Assembly (NCBI RefSeq): GCF_001723055.1 | Contig: NZ_MDCR01000042.1 | Location: 33,551 to 97,550, forward strand | Direction: 5' to 3' | Source: Streptomyces niveus | Lineage (GTDB): Bacteria; Actinomycetota; Actinomycetes; Streptomycetales; Streptomycetaceae | DNA length: 64,000 nucleotides | Part shown: positions 17,892-26,490 of the stretch, in pieces | Layout: each line of letters begins with the position of its first letter | Numbering within the stretch: the first letter of the stretch is position 1 | The notes under the pieces: generated by a model | Databases searched by the model: none | Told to the model about the DNA's origin: nothing | The model's input: the letters and a program-made list of their open reading frames with translations, nothing else | Made by a program: the position numbers and the translations under genes

Positions 17892-19271
17892 CTACGCGGC
17901 GACCGGAACAGCCGTCTTGCGGTCGCTGGGCTCCGGCTCCGGGTCGTCGATCGGGGACGCCGAGGCCGAGTTGTACTTGTCGTGGTCCAGGATCTTCTCC
18001 CGCGCCGCCACGATGACCGGGACCAGGGCCTGGCCCGCGACGTTCGTCGCCGTGCGGATCATGTCCAGGATCGGGTCGATCGCGATCAGCAGGCCGACGC
18101 CCTCAAGCGGCAGGCCCAGCGTGGAGAGGGTCAGGGTCAGCATGACCGTCGCGCCGGTGAGGCCGGCCGTGGCCGCCGAGCCGACCACCGAGACGAAGGC
18201 GATCAGCAGGTAGTCCTGGATGCCGAGCTGGACGTTGAAGATCTCCGCGATGAAGATCGCCGCCAGCGCCGGGTAGATCGCGGCGCAGCCGTCCATCTTG
18301 GTGGTGGCGCCGAACGGGACGGCGAAGCTGGTGTACTCCTTCGGCACGCCGAGACGCTCGGTGACCCGCACGGTGACGGGCATCGTGCCGACCGAGGAGC
18401 GGGAGACGAAGGCCAGCTGGATCGCGGGCCAGGCGCCCTTGAAGAACTGGATCGGGCTGACCTTGGCGACCGTCGCCAGCAGCAGCGGGTAGACGCCGAA
18501 GAGCACCAGGGCGCAGCCGATGTACACGTCGGCGGTGAACGTCGCGTAGTCGCCGATCAGGTCCCAGCCGTAGTCCGCGATGGCGTAGCCGATGAGGCCG
18601 ACGGTGCCGAGCGGGGCGAGGCGGATGACCCACCACAGGGCCTTCTGGAGCAGTTCGAGCACGGACTCGCTGAGCGCGAGGATCGGCGCGGCGCGGTCGC
18701 CGAGCTTGAGCGCGGCGATGCCGGCGACGGCGGCCAGGAAGACGATCTGGAGGACGTTCAGCTCGGTGAACGGGGTGATGACGTCCGTCGGCACGATGCC
18801 GGTCAGGAAGTCGATCCAGGAGCCCGAGCCCTCCGGCTTCGAGCCGTCCTTGGGGGTGAGGCCGGTGCCGGAGCCGGGGTTGGTGATCAGGCCGATCACG
18901 ATGCCGATGACGACGGCGATGAGCGAGGTGATCAGGAACCAGAGCAGCGTGCGCGAGGCCAGCCTGGCGGCGTTGTTGACCTTACGGAGATTGGTGATCG
19001 ACACCAGGATCGCGAAGAAGACCAGCGGGGCGACGGCCAGCTTCAGCAGCTGGACGAAGATGCTGCCGATCTTGTCGAGGGTGGTGTACAGCCAGCTGAT
19101 GTCCTGGCTGCGGGCGAGCCAGCCGAGCAGCACGCCGAGGACGAGACCGGCGACTATCTGGGCCCAGAACGGGACCTTGGGCAGGGAGAAACCTGGGCCT
19201 GAACCGGCCGGCTTGTCGGCCTGGGCGGCCTTGCCGGTGGTGGCGGGCTCGGAATTCGCGGACACGGACAC
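17892..19271 (-). CDS. DctA/GltP-family symporter, possibly a cystine (TcyP-type) transporter
   Basis: 459 aa secondary transporter of the dicarboxylate/amino acid:cation symporter family. It has eight helices and two re-entrant hairpins; the signature serine motif SRSSVGTMP (hairpin 1) and the NMDGT-like segment TTKMDGCAA, with MDGC in place of NMDGT, are visible. Usual automatic names would say dicarboxylate or glutamate transport. The same family includes the cystine importer TcyP, and the gene is preceded by a cysteine-rich leader peptide of the type found before actinobacterial sulfur genes, so sulfur-amino-acid uptake is a serious alternative. GTG start with GGAG upstream; hairpin terminator after the stop. 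Confidence 0.9.
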   Translation of the reverse strand: MSVSANSEPATTGKAAQADKPAGSGPGFSLPKVPFWAQIVAGLVLGVLLGWLARSQDISWLYTTLDKIGSIFVQLLKLAVAPLVFFAILVSITNLRKVNNAARLASRTLLWFLITSLIAVVIGIVIGLITNPGSGTGLTPKDGSKPEGSGSWIDFLTGIVPTDVITPFTELNVLQIVFLAAVAGIAALKLGDRAAPILALSESVLELLQKALWWVIRLAPLGTVGLIGYAIADYGWDLIGDYATFTADVYIGCALVLFGVYPLLLATVAKVSPIQFFKGAWPAIQLAFVSRSSVGTMPVTVRVTERLGVPKEYTSFAVPFGATTKMDGCAAIYPALAAIFIAEIFNVQLGIQDYLLIAFVSVVGSAATAGLTGATVMLTLTLSTLGLPLEGVGLLIAIDPILDMIRTATNVAGQALVPVIVAAREKILDHDKYNSASASPIDDPEPEPSDRKTAVPVAA

Positions 19272-19378
19272 ACTCCAGTTGGGCGTACGGGGATAAGGGG
19301 ACGAGAGGAAGGGGGTGGAACTGGGGGGTGCGGCGCCCGTGCTTCAGAAGTGGCGCCGCCGCATGGTGCCGAGTCGGA

Positions 19379-19483
19379 TCAGTGCGAGCGGCAACAGACC
19401 GCGGACATGCAGCGGCAGAGATCGACATGCAGGCGCGCCACGAGCGGGAGGCTCACGGCGTGATGGCGCACTGCTGTCTTCAT
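19379..19483 (-). CDS. Cys-rich 34-aa leader peptide upstream of the symporter
   Basis: Short frame ATG 19483 to TGA 19379. The sequence contains the hallmark ARLHVDLCRC and then SAVCC near the C-terminus, with four Cys codons, three of them next to another Cys or Arg. It matches the pattern (LxxRxHxDLxR...SAxC) of actinobacterial translational-attenuator leader peptides that precede cysteine and sulfur transport genes. The stop lies 107 nt before the symporter start. Its promoter sits only a few bases upstream, so the mRNA is almost leaderless. Ribosome stalling at the Cys codons when cysteinyl-tRNA is scarce is inferred. Confidence 0.75.
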   Translation of the reverse strand: MKTAVRHHAVSLPLVARLHVDLCRCMSAVCCRSH

Positions 19484-19490
19484 GCTCGAT

Positions 19491-19520
19491 ACATTAACAC
19501 CGGGACTTTGGGGAACTCAA
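19491..19520 (-). promoter_or_regulatory. Probable promoter of the leader peptide-symporter transcript
   Basis: Reading leftward: -35 TTGAGT (19520-19515), 18-bp spacer, -10 TAATGT (19496-19491). A start about 7 nt after the -10 falls at or just before the leader ATG (19483). The fit to the principal sigma consensus is good for Streptomyces. Confidence 0.6.
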
Positions 19521-19676
19521 AGGTCTGCTTTGAGGTATCGGTGCGCGGAGCGCCACCAACTGCCCCTGTACGCACGGATGCCCCAGCGCATGAGCGGCTG
19601 GGGCATCCGTGTTCGGCGTACGGGTGTGACGAAGCTTACGCGGCGCTTATGGCGCTCGTACGGGACAGAACGGACC

Positions 19677-19973
19677 CTACTGGGTCGCGCCGTCCTCCTG
19701 CGCGCGGTTGGCCTCAAGCCTGGCCTTCGCGGAGTCGACCTTGTTCACGAGCTGCGTGGACATCTCGTCGCGCTGCTTGCGCAGCAGGATGAAGCTGAGC
19801 GGCGCGGAGACGACCAGCGCGAGCAGCAGCACCCAGACGAAGTTCGAGTCGCCGAGGCCCTTGGGCAGCACGCCGAACTGGACCAGGAGGGCGACAACGA
19901 CGAAGCAGCCGACGAAGATGCCCAGGCGCATCGCGGTGTAGCGGATCGTGGCGCTCGTTCTGGCGGCGGTCAC
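19677..19973 (-). CDS. DUF4229 small membrane protein
   Basis: 98 aa. Two predicted transmembrane helices (about 16-34 and 46-63) joined by LPKGLGDSN, followed by a charged, probably helical tail (RKQRDEMSTQLVNKVDSAKARLEANRAQ). This matches the DUF4229 pattern, common beside menaquinone genes in actinomycetes. No function is known. It lies after the GNAT gene on the same strand. Confidence 0.85.
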   Translation of the reverse strand: MTAARTSATIRYTAMRLGIFVGCFVVVALLVQFGVLPKGLGDSNFVWVLLLALVVSAPLSFILLRKQRDEMSTQLVNKVDSAKARLEANRAQEDGATQ

Positions 19974-20058
19974 GGCGGCCCTCTCTCCTCGTGCTCCTCA
20001 TGGCGACGTACCCGACCAGTGAAGCACGCCCCCCGGCGTCCCAAATAGGCGGGTTGGC

Positions 20059-20598
20059 TCAGCGCAGCGACAGCAGCATGGTGATGTCGTCGCGGTCGTC
20101 GCCGGGCGCCACCCGTATCGCGTCCGGCACCCGGCCGACCTCCTTGTAACCGCACGCCTCGTAGAACCGCTCCAGCCCCAGACCGCCCCGGCAGGTGAGC
20201 CGGATCGCCTCGATGCCGTCGATGCCGCGGGCGGCGTCGGCCGCCGCGTCCATCAGGTCGCGGCCGTAGCCCTTGCCCTGGTGCCTCGGGTGGACCATCA
20301 CCGTGTAGAGCCAGAGCCAGTGCCGCATCAGCCGGTGGGTGTTGAGCGCGAGGAACGCCGTGGCGGCCACGGCTCCGTCCTCGTCGTACCCGACGAGCAG
20401 CCGGGTCCGCCCCTCGGCCATCGACGCGAGGTGCTTGACCAGCTCGGCCCGTACGTCGTCCCGGTTGACCGGCGGTACGAAGCCGACGGCGCCGCCCGCG
20501 TCGGAGACGTCCGCCCAGAGCGTGACGACGCCGTCGCGCAGGGCCGGGTCGACGGGCGGGTCCAGGGTGAATACGAGCGGGGGCGGCGTAAGCGGCAT
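20059..20598 (-). CDS. GNAT-family N-acetyltransferase
   Basis: 179 aa from ATG 20598. The acetyl-CoA pyrophosphate-binding loop reads VHPRHQGKGYGRDLM, and the C-terminal strand-helix RFYEACGYKEVGRVPDAI is typical. Substrate unknown. Separated from the upstream mqnE by a terminator-like palindrome, so probably expressed on its own. Confidence 0.88.
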   Translation of the reverse strand: MPLTPPPLVFTLDPPVDPALRDGVVTLWADVSDAGGAVGFVPPVNRDDVRAELVKHLASMAEGRTRLLVGYDEDGAVAATAFLALNTHRLMRHWLWLYTVMVHPRHQGKGYGRDLMDAAADAARGIDGIEAIRLTCRGGLGLERFYEACGYKEVGRVPDAIRVAPGDDRDDITMLLSLR

Positions 20599-20656
20599 TC
20601 GCCAACCGTAACCATTACGCGCATCTGCGCTCAACCCCGTTCCAGAACGCGAGAAG

Positions 20657-20679
20657 CCCCAGCTCGACGAGCTGGGGCC
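20657..20679 (-). terminator. Hairpin terminator after mqnE
   Basis: GCCCCAGCTCG (20657-20667) and CGAGCTGGGGC (20669-20679) form a near-perfect palindrome 24 bp beyond the mqnE stop, followed leftward by TTCTCG. The inner base pairs must open to form the loop. Confidence 0.7.
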
Positions 20680-20703
20680 GCTCAACGGGAACACGCCGGG
20701 ACG

Positions 20704-21882
20704 TCAGAGCCGCATCGGCTGCGGCGTCTCACGCCGCTCCGCGTCGGGGCCCGGGTACTCGCGGATGATCTCGTAGCGCGTGTTGCGCTCGACCGGCCGG
20801 AAGCCGGCGTCGCGGATCAGGTCGAGCAGATCCTCACGGCCGAGCTTGTTCGGCGTGCCGTAGTTGTCGGCGTCGTGCGTGATCTTGTACTCGACGACCG
20901 AGCCGTCCATGTCGTCCGCGCCGTGCTGGAGCGCGAGTTGGGCGGTCTGCACGCCGTGCATCACCCAGAAGACCTTCACGTGCGGGACGTTGTCGAACAG
21001 CAGCCGGGAGACGGCGAAGGTCTTCAGCGCCTCGGCGCCGGTGGCCATCGTCGTACGCGCCTGGAGGCGGTTACGGACCTTGCCGTCCTGCATGTCCACG
21101 AAGTCGTGCTGGTAGCGCAGCGGGATGAAGACCTGGAACCCGCCGGTCTCGTCCTGGAGTTCACGCAGCCGCAGGACGTGGTCGACCCGGTGCCTGGGCT
21201 CCTCGATGTGGCCGTACAGCATCGTGCACGGGGTCTTGAGACCCTTCTCGTGCGCGAGGCGGTGGATGCGCGACCAGTCCTCCCAGTGCGTGCGGTGGTC
21301 GACGATGTGCTGCCGGACCTCCCAGTCGAAGATCTCGGCGCCGCCGCCCGTCAGCGATTCGAGCCCGGCCTCGATCAGCTCGTCGAGGATCTCACTGGCC
21401 GTCAGCCCGGAGATGGTCTCGAAGTGGTGGATCTCGGTGGCGGTGAACGCCTTGAGCGAGACCTCGGGCAGCGCTTCCTTCAGCGCCTTCAGCGAGCGCG
21501 GGTAGTAGCGCCAAGGCAGCGTCGGGTGGAGCCCGTTGACGATGTGCAGCTCGGTCAGGCTCTCGCCGCGCATCGCGTTCGCGAGGCGCACGGCCTCCTC
21601 GATGCGCATCGTGTACGCGTCCTTCTCGCCCGGCTTGCGCTGGAACGAGCAGTAGGCGCACGACGCCGTGCAGACGTTCGTCATGTTGAGGTGACGGTTG
21701 ACGTTGAAGTGGACGACGTCACCGTTCTTGCGCGTCCGCACCTCGTGCGCGAGACCGCCCAGCCAGGCCAGGTCGTCCGACTCGTAGAGGGCGATGCCGT
21801 CCTCACGGGTCAGCCGCTCACCGGCCCTGACCTTCTCCTCCAGCTCGCGCTTGAGCCCCACATCCATGACAGATGCAGTCAT
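20704..21882 (-). CDS. mqnE: Aminofutalosine synthase MqnE
   Basis: Radical SAM enzyme that joins the MqnA product (3-[(1-carboxyvinyl)oxy]benzoate) to adenosine, giving aminofutalosine. 392 aa. CxxxCxxC at residues 71-78 (NVCTASCAYCSF); GGGAEIFDWEVR and the HFNVNRHLNMTN lead-in are characteristic of MqnE rather than MqnC. Same strand as the Lrp, ubiX, mqnP and mqnL genes upstream. The hairpin at 20657-20679 ends the transcript. Confidence 0.95.
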   Translation of the reverse strand: MTASVMDVGLKRELEEKVRAGERLTREDGIALYESDDLAWLGGLAHEVRTRKNGDVVHFNVNRHLNMTNVCTASCAYCSFQRKPGEKDAYTMRIEEAVRLANAMRGESLTELHIVNGLHPTLPWRYYPRSLKALKEALPEVSLKAFTATEIHHFETISGLTASEILDELIEAGLESLTGGGAEIFDWEVRQHIVDHRTHWEDWSRIHRLAHEKGLKTPCTMLYGHIEEPRHRVDHVLRLRELQDETGGFQVFIPLRYQHDFVDMQDGKVRNRLQARTTMATGAEALKTFAVSRLLFDNVPHVKVFWVMHGVQTAQLALQHGADDMDGSVVEYKITHDADNYGTPNKLGREDLLDLIRDAGFRPVERNTRYEIIREYPGPDAERRETPQPMRL

Positions 21883-21952
21883 GCGGCGCCTCCCACTGTG
21901 TGTGTCATATGTCCGCCGAACGCCCGGTTACCAGACTCCACCAACCGTACGC

Positions 21953-22408
21953 CTACGTTTCGTCGGGAAGTTCGCCGACCCGGTTCTCCCACTTGGTGGA
22001 GAGCACGATCGTCGTACGGGTCCGCGAGACGCCCTTCGTACTGCCGAGGCGGCGGATGGTCTTCTCCAGACCGTCGACGTCGCCGGCGCGGACCTTGAGC
22101 ATGTACGAGTCGTCGCCCGCGATGAACCAGCAGTCCTCGATCTCGCTCAGTCCGCGCAGCCGGTGCGCGACGTCCTCGTGGTCGGCCGCGTCCGAGAGCG
22201 AGATGCCGATCAGCGCGGTGACGCCGAGGCCGAGCGACGCGGAGTCGACGGTGGCGCGATAGCCGATGATGACGCCCGCCGCCTCCAGGCGGTTGATGCG
22301 GTCGGTGACGCTGGGCCCGGAGAGCCCGACGAGCCGGCCGAGCTCCGCGTACGAGGCTCTGCCGTTCTCCCTGAGGGCCTGGATGAGCTGCCTATCCACG
22401 GCGTCCAT
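21953..22408 (-). CDS. Lrp/AsnC-family transcriptional regulator
   Basis: 151 aa from ATG 22408, preferred because GGAAGG lies at suitable distance; an ATG 18 bp upstream has no ribosome site. The N-terminal HTH (AVDRQLIQALRENGRASYAELGRLVGLSGPSVTDRINRLEAAGVI) and the C-terminal RAM ligand-binding domain (IGISLSDAADHEDVAHRL) are complete. It sits between mqnE and ubiX on the same strand, so it may govern or simply travel with the menaquinone genes. Confidence 0.92.
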   Translation of the reverse strand: MDAVDRQLIQALRENGRASYAELGRLVGLSGPSVTDRINRLEAAGVIIGYRATVDSASLGLGVTALIGISLSDAADHEDVAHRLRGLSEIEDCWFIAGDDSYMLKVRAGDVDGLEKTIRRLGSTKGVSRTRTTIVLSTKWENRVGELPDET

Positions 22409-22507
22409 ATGCCTGAAGCCTTCCATTGTTCAGCAATCTCGCAAGTTGATGTATGCAATCTAAGGCAGTGCGGCGATACAGCGGTGTATGTACGGGGTAC
22501 GGGCTCG

Positions 22508-23266
22508 CTAGGGTGCTTCCGGTGTCGCGTCCGGTAGTGCGTCCGGCGTTGCTTCCGGTCCCGTACGGGAGCCCCCCAGCTGCCCCTCCCAGCGGCGGTA
22601 CAGCCGGTGCGGCACCCCCGCCGCGTCCAGTGCCCGCCCGGCGACGAAGTCCACCAGATCCTGGATGTGCGTCGCCCCCGCGTAGAAGCCCGGGGACGCG
22701 GGCAGCACCACGGCGCCCGCCTCGTCCAGGGTCACCAGATGCTTGAGGGTCCCGCCGCCCAACGGGGTCTCCCGGACGGCGACCACCAGCGTGCGGCGCT
22801 CCTTGAGCGTGACGCTCGCCGCGCGTTGCAGCAGGTCCTTCGACAGCCCGAGCGCCACACCCGCCACACAGGCCGTCGAGGCGGGGACGATCAGCATCCC
22901 CTTCACCGCGTACGACCCCGAGGACGGCCCGGCCGCCAGATCACCGGCGGCCCAGTGCCGTACGTCCGACACGTCGGGGGCGAAGGTCTCCGGCTTGCCG
23001 TCGGCGCCCCGCGCCAGCCACGTCCGCAGATCCTCCCGCCAGTGCGCGTCCCGGTAGGAGATCCCCGTCTCATCGAGCAGCGTGAGGCGTGAGGCGCGGC
23101 TGACGATCAGGTCCACGCTCTCGCCGGCGGCCAGCAGTCCGCGCAGCACGGCCGCCGCGTACGGGGTCCCCGACGCGCCGGAGACTCCGACGACCCACGG
23201 GCGCCGGGGCCCCGCCGTGGGCCGCTCGACATGGCGCTGGTCCGCTGGGTCCGATCCGGGTTTCAC
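22508..23266 (-). CDS. ubiX: Flavin prenyltransferase UbiX (MqnM)
   Basis: 252 aa from the GTG at 23266. It makes prenylated FMN, the cofactor of UbiD-type decarboxylases, from FMN and dimethylallyl phosphate. The FMN-binding GVSGASGTPYA near the N-terminus and VVAVRETPLGGGTLKHLV, plus the PASPGFYAGATHIQDLVDFVAGRALD C-terminal region, are conserved. A short repetitive tail (EATPDALPDATPEAP) is encoded by a degenerate direct repeat and is probably dispensable. The partner decarboxylase is MqnL at 24946-26403. Confidence 0.93.
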   Translation of the reverse strand: MKPGSDPADQRHVERPTAGPRRPWVVGVSGASGTPYAAAVLRGLLAAGESVDLIVSRASRLTLLDETGISYRDAHWREDLRTWLARGADGKPETFAPDVSDVRHWAAGDLAAGPSSGSYAVKGMLIVPASTACVAGVALGLSKDLLQRAASVTLKERRTLVVAVRETPLGGGTLKHLVTLDEAGAVVLPASPGFYAGATHIQDLVDFVAGRALDAAGVPHRLYRRWEGQLGGSRTGPEATPDALPDATPEAP

Positions 23267-23359
23267 GCGTCCGACCCTATCCGGCGTCCGGAAGCAGGAA
23301 CCGGGGACGGTGCCTCGCGCGTTCCAGGGGTGGGAGCGCGACGACCCTTGGGGGGCGAC

Positions 23360-23965
23360 ATGCCGGATTCTTCCATCGACAGGAACGCTGTGGGCCGTAT
23401 CAAGGCCGCGGCGGCGCTGATGCTGGGCTGGCTGGCGCTGCTCTGGGCGCTGGAGGCCGTGGACTCCACGACGGGCGCGCTGGACACGTACGGGCTGAGT
23501 CCGCGTGATCTGGGCGAGCTGCGCGACGTCATCCCGATGGCCTTCCTCCACCACGGTTTCGACCATCTCATGGCCAACTCGGTGCCGTTGCTCGTGCTCG
23601 GCTTCCTCGCGGCGCTCAGCGGCATAGGCCGCTTCCTGCGCGTGGTCCTGACGATCATGGTGGTCGGCGGCCTGGGCGTCTGGCTCACGGCGGCGGACAA
23701 CTCGGTCACGGCGGGGGCGTCCGGTGTGGTCTTCGGGCTGCTCGGCTATCTGCTGGTGCGCGGCTTCGTCAATCGCAGCATGGTCGACATCGTGGTGGGC
23801 GTGCTGGTCCTGGTGATGTACGGATCGGCGCTGTGGGGCGTCCTGCCGACGAATCCGACGGTGAGCTGGCAGGGCCATCTCTTCGGACTGATAGGCGGCG
23901 TGGTGGCGGCGTTCATGTTCCGCCGCCCGAAGCGCGAGATCGCGGCGGGCGCGGTCGGGTACTGA
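23360..23965 (+). CDS. Rhomboid-family intramembrane serine protease
   Basis: 201 aa, six predicted helices. HHGFDHLMAN after helix 1-2 matches the rhomboid HxxxHxxxN signature. The catalytic Ser lies in GASGVVFG and the partner His in WQGHLFG, so an active Ser-His dyad is expected. ATG 23360 follows a G-rich stretch. It lies on the opposite strand inside the menaquinone gene series, divergent from ubiX by 93 bp and convergent with mqnP. Substrates unknown. Confidence 0.9.
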   Translation: MPDSSIDRNAVGRIKAAAALMLGWLALLWALEAVDSTTGALDTYGLSPRDLGELRDVIPMAFLHHGFDHLMANSVPLLVLGFLAALSGIGRFLRVVLTIMVVGGLGVWLTAADNSVTAGASGVVFGLLGYLLVRGFVNRSMVDIVVGVLVLVMYGSALWGVLPTNPTVSWQGHLFGLIGGVVAAFMFRRPKREIAAGAVGY

Positions 23966-23992
23966 ACCGCGCCCACCCACTCCACTGTCACG

Positions 23993-24949
23993 TCAGGGCG
24001 TCAGTCCCCGTACGAGCAGGTCGAGCAGCGCGCAGATGAAGAGCGCGATCCCGATGAAGCCGTTCACGGTGAAGAAGGCCCGGTTCAGCCGGGACAGGTC
24101 GTTCGGCTTCACGACCTGGTGCTCGTAGAGGAACGCGGCGGCGACGATCAGCAGCCCGACCCAGAAGAACAGACCGGCGTCGGTGGCCAGCGCGTACCAG
24201 ACCAGCAGGGCCGTGGTGACGGCGTGCGCGACGCGCGCGCCGTACAGCGCGGCCGGGATGCCGAAGCGCGCCGGGACGGACTTCACGCCGTGCGCGCGGT
24301 CCGCCTCGACGTCCTGGCTGCCGAAGATCAGGTCGAAGCCGCCGATCCAGACGCCCACGGCCAGACCGAGGATGACCGCGTCCCACGACCACGCGCCGGT
24401 GACGGCGATCCAGGCACCGACCGGGCCCATCGCCTGGGCGAGGCCGAGGATGGCGTGCGGGAAGTTCGTGAAGCGCTTCCCGTACGGATAGACGACCATC
24501 GGGACCACGGCGACGGGAGCCAGCACCAGACAGAGCGGATTGAGCAGGGCCGCGGCGCCCAGGAACACCACGAGGGCCACCAGCGCGCCCGTCCACGCGG
24601 AGCGCACCGACACCGCGCCGGTCACCAACTCGCGGTTCGCGGTGCGGGGGTTACGGGCGTCGATCTCGCGGTCGATGATCCGGTTGCAGGCCATCGCGAA
24701 GGTCCGCAGGCCCACCATGGCGACCGTGACGAGCAGCAGCCGGCCCCAGTGGATGGTCTTGTCGAGCTGGAACATGGCGGTCAGCGCGGCGATGTACGCG
24801 AACGGCAGCGCGAAGACCGAGTGCTCGATCATCACCAGCCGCAGAAACGCCCGCGTCCTGCTGCCCGACGACGCGGGGCCCGGCCCCGGCGACCGTCCCT
24901 GTCGTCCCTGCCCGACCAGTCCGTCGGCTCCCTCGGCTGCACTGGTCAC
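23993..24949 (-). CDS. mqnP: UbiA-type prenyltransferase MqnP
   Basis: 318 aa membrane enzyme that attaches the polyprenyl chain to the 1,4-dihydroxy-6-naphthoate intermediate. The first Asp-rich motif is NRIIDREID (89-97) and the second DLIFGSQDVEADRAHG (about 205-222); about eight helices. A disordered N-terminus of about 30 aa precedes helix 1. The GTG start overlaps the mqnL stop (GTGA), so the two are translationally coupled and act on successive steps. Confidence 0.92.
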   Translation of the reverse strand: MTSAAEGADGLVGQGRQGRSPGPGPASSGSRTRAFLRLVMIEHSVFALPFAYIAALTAMFQLDKTIHWGRLLLVTVAMVGLRTFAMACNRIIDREIDARNPRTANRELVTGAVSVRSAWTGALVALVVFLGAAALLNPLCLVLAPVAVVPMVVYPYGKRFTNFPHAILGLAQAMGPVGAWIAVTGAWSWDAVILGLAVGVWIGGFDLIFGSQDVEADRAHGVKSVPARFGIPAALYGARVAHAVTTALLVWYALATDAGLFFWVGLLIVAAAFLYEHQVVKPNDLSRLNRAFFTVNGFIGIALFICALLDLLVRGLTP

Positions 24950-26403
24950 AGGCCGTACTCCCTCCAGCGCTTCGTCACCCGGTCTGCGGTCTCCGGGTCG
25001 GACTCGACCATCTCCGGCCAGCCACCGTCCCGCGTGTACCCCTCCGCGGGGAGTTTGCGCGTCGCGTCGATACCGGCTTTGCCGCCCCAGAACTGCTGGT
25101 ACGAGGAGTGGTCGAGATGGTCGACCGGGCCCTCCACGACCGTCAGGTCCCGCGCGTAGTCGGTGTTGCCCAGCGCCCGCCAGGACACCTCGTGCAGATT
25201 GTGGACGTCGCAGTCGGCGTCCACGACGACGATCAGTTTGGTGAGCGACATCATGTGGGCGCCCCAGATGGCGTGCATCACCTTCTGCGCGTGCTTCGGG
25301 TACTTCTTGTCGATCGAGACGATCGCGCAGTTGTGGAAGCCGCCCGACTCCGGCAGGTGGTAGTCCACGATGTCGGGCACGATGATCTTGAGCAGCGGCA
25401 GGAAGAACCGTTCCGTCGCACGCCCGAGCGGCCCGTCCTCCGTCGGCGGCCGGCCGACCACGATCGACTGGAGCAGCGGCCGCTCGCGCATCGTCACGCA
25501 GTCGATGGTCAGCGCGGGGAACGGCTCCTGCGGCGTGTAGAAACCGGTGTGGTCGCCGAACGGCCCCTCCGGCAGCATCTCCCCCGGCTCCAGCCAGCCC
25601 TCGATGACGACCTCGGCGTTGGCCGGCACCTGGAGCGGCACCGTACGGCAGTCGACCATCTCGACCCGCTTGCCCTGGACGAAACCGGCGAACAGGTACT
25701 CGTCGATGTCACCGGGCAGCGGGGCGGTGGAGGCGTACGTCACGGCGGGCGGACAGCCGAAGGCGATCGCGACGGGCAGCCGTTCACCGCGCCTGGCGGC
25801 GACCTGGTAGTGGTTGGCGCTGTCCTTGTGGATCTGCCAGTGCATGCCGATGGTGCGCTTGTCGTGGCGCTGGAGCCGGTAGAGCCCGAGGTTACGGACA
25901 CCGGTCTCCGGGTGCTTGGTGTGTGTCAGACCGAGGTTGAAGAAGGAGCCGCCGTCCTCGGGCCAGGTGAACAGCGCGGGCAGCCGGTCCAGATCGACGT
26001 CGTCGCCGGTGAGGACGACCTCCTGCACGGGCGCGAGGCCGGGCTTCACCTTCTTCGGCGGCACGTGCGTCATCGTGCCGAGCTTCCCGAAGGCCTCGCG
26101 TACTCCCACGAATCCCTGTGGCAGTTCGGGCTTGAGCAGCCCGCCGATCTTGTCGCTGATGTCCGTGTACGCCTTGAGCCCCAGCGCCTTGAGGAGCCTG
26201 CGGTCCGTCCCGTACACGTTCATCGCCAGGGGCATGTCGGAGCCCTTGACGTTCTCGAAAAGGAGCGCGGGCCCGCCGGCCTTGTTCACCCGGTCGACGA
26301 TCTCGCCGACTTCCAGGTAGGGATCGACCTCGGCCTTGACGCGTTTGAGGTCGCCGTCGCGTTCCAGCGCCCGGAGCAGAGAGCGAAGATCGTCGTAAGC
26401 CAT
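24946..26403 (-). CDS. mqnL: UbiD-family decarboxylase MqnL
   Basis: 485 aa. It removes the carboxyl group of the prenylated naphthoate using prenyl-FMN made by UbiX. Conserved UbiD features: IGMHWQIHKDSANHY near residues 185-200, the E..D..E region around ERLPVAIAFGCPP, and EGPFGDHTGFY (about 278-288) with its metal/prFMN ligands. ATG at 26403 starts MAYDDLRSLL. First gene of the leftward mqnL-mqnP pair; the divergent PLDc_N gene starts 88 bp upstream. Confidence 0.93.
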   Translation of the reverse strand: MAYDDLRSLLRALERDGDLKRVKAEVDPYLEVGEIVDRVNKAGGPALLFENVKGSDMPLAMNVYGTDRRLLKALGLKAYTDISDKIGGLLKPELPQGFVGVREAFGKLGTMTHVPPKKVKPGLAPVQEVVLTGDDVDLDRLPALFTWPEDGGSFFNLGLTHTKHPETGVRNLGLYRLQRHDKRTIGMHWQIHKDSANHYQVAARRGERLPVAIAFGCPPAVTYASTAPLPGDIDEYLFAGFVQGKRVEMVDCRTVPLQVPANAEVVIEGWLEPGEMLPEGPFGDHTGFYTPQEPFPALTIDCVTMRERPLLQSIVVGRPPTEDGPLGRATERFFLPLLKIIVPDIVDYHLPESGGFHNCAIVSIDKKYPKHAQKVMHAIWGAHMMSLTKLIVVVDADCDVHNLHEVSWRALGNTDYARDLTVVEGPVDHLDHSSYQQFWGGKAGIDATRKLPAEGYTRDGGWPEMVESDPETADRVTKRWREYGL

Positions 26404-26490
26404 GCCGACCAGTATCTGCTACTCGCTACCCTGGACCTGTAACCGGGGCCACCGCCCCGTACTCGATCTCCACGCACAGGGGGACCGCCC

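Noticed and set aside
19315..19497. 60-aa plus-strand frame opposite the Cys-rich leader
   Set aside because: The minus-strand leader peptide has a promoter and a recognisable family pattern; the plus frame has neither.
23267..23980. Long N-terminal extension of UbiX
   Set aside because: Overlaps the rhomboid gene on the other strand and lacks UbiX homology before the GTG at 23266.
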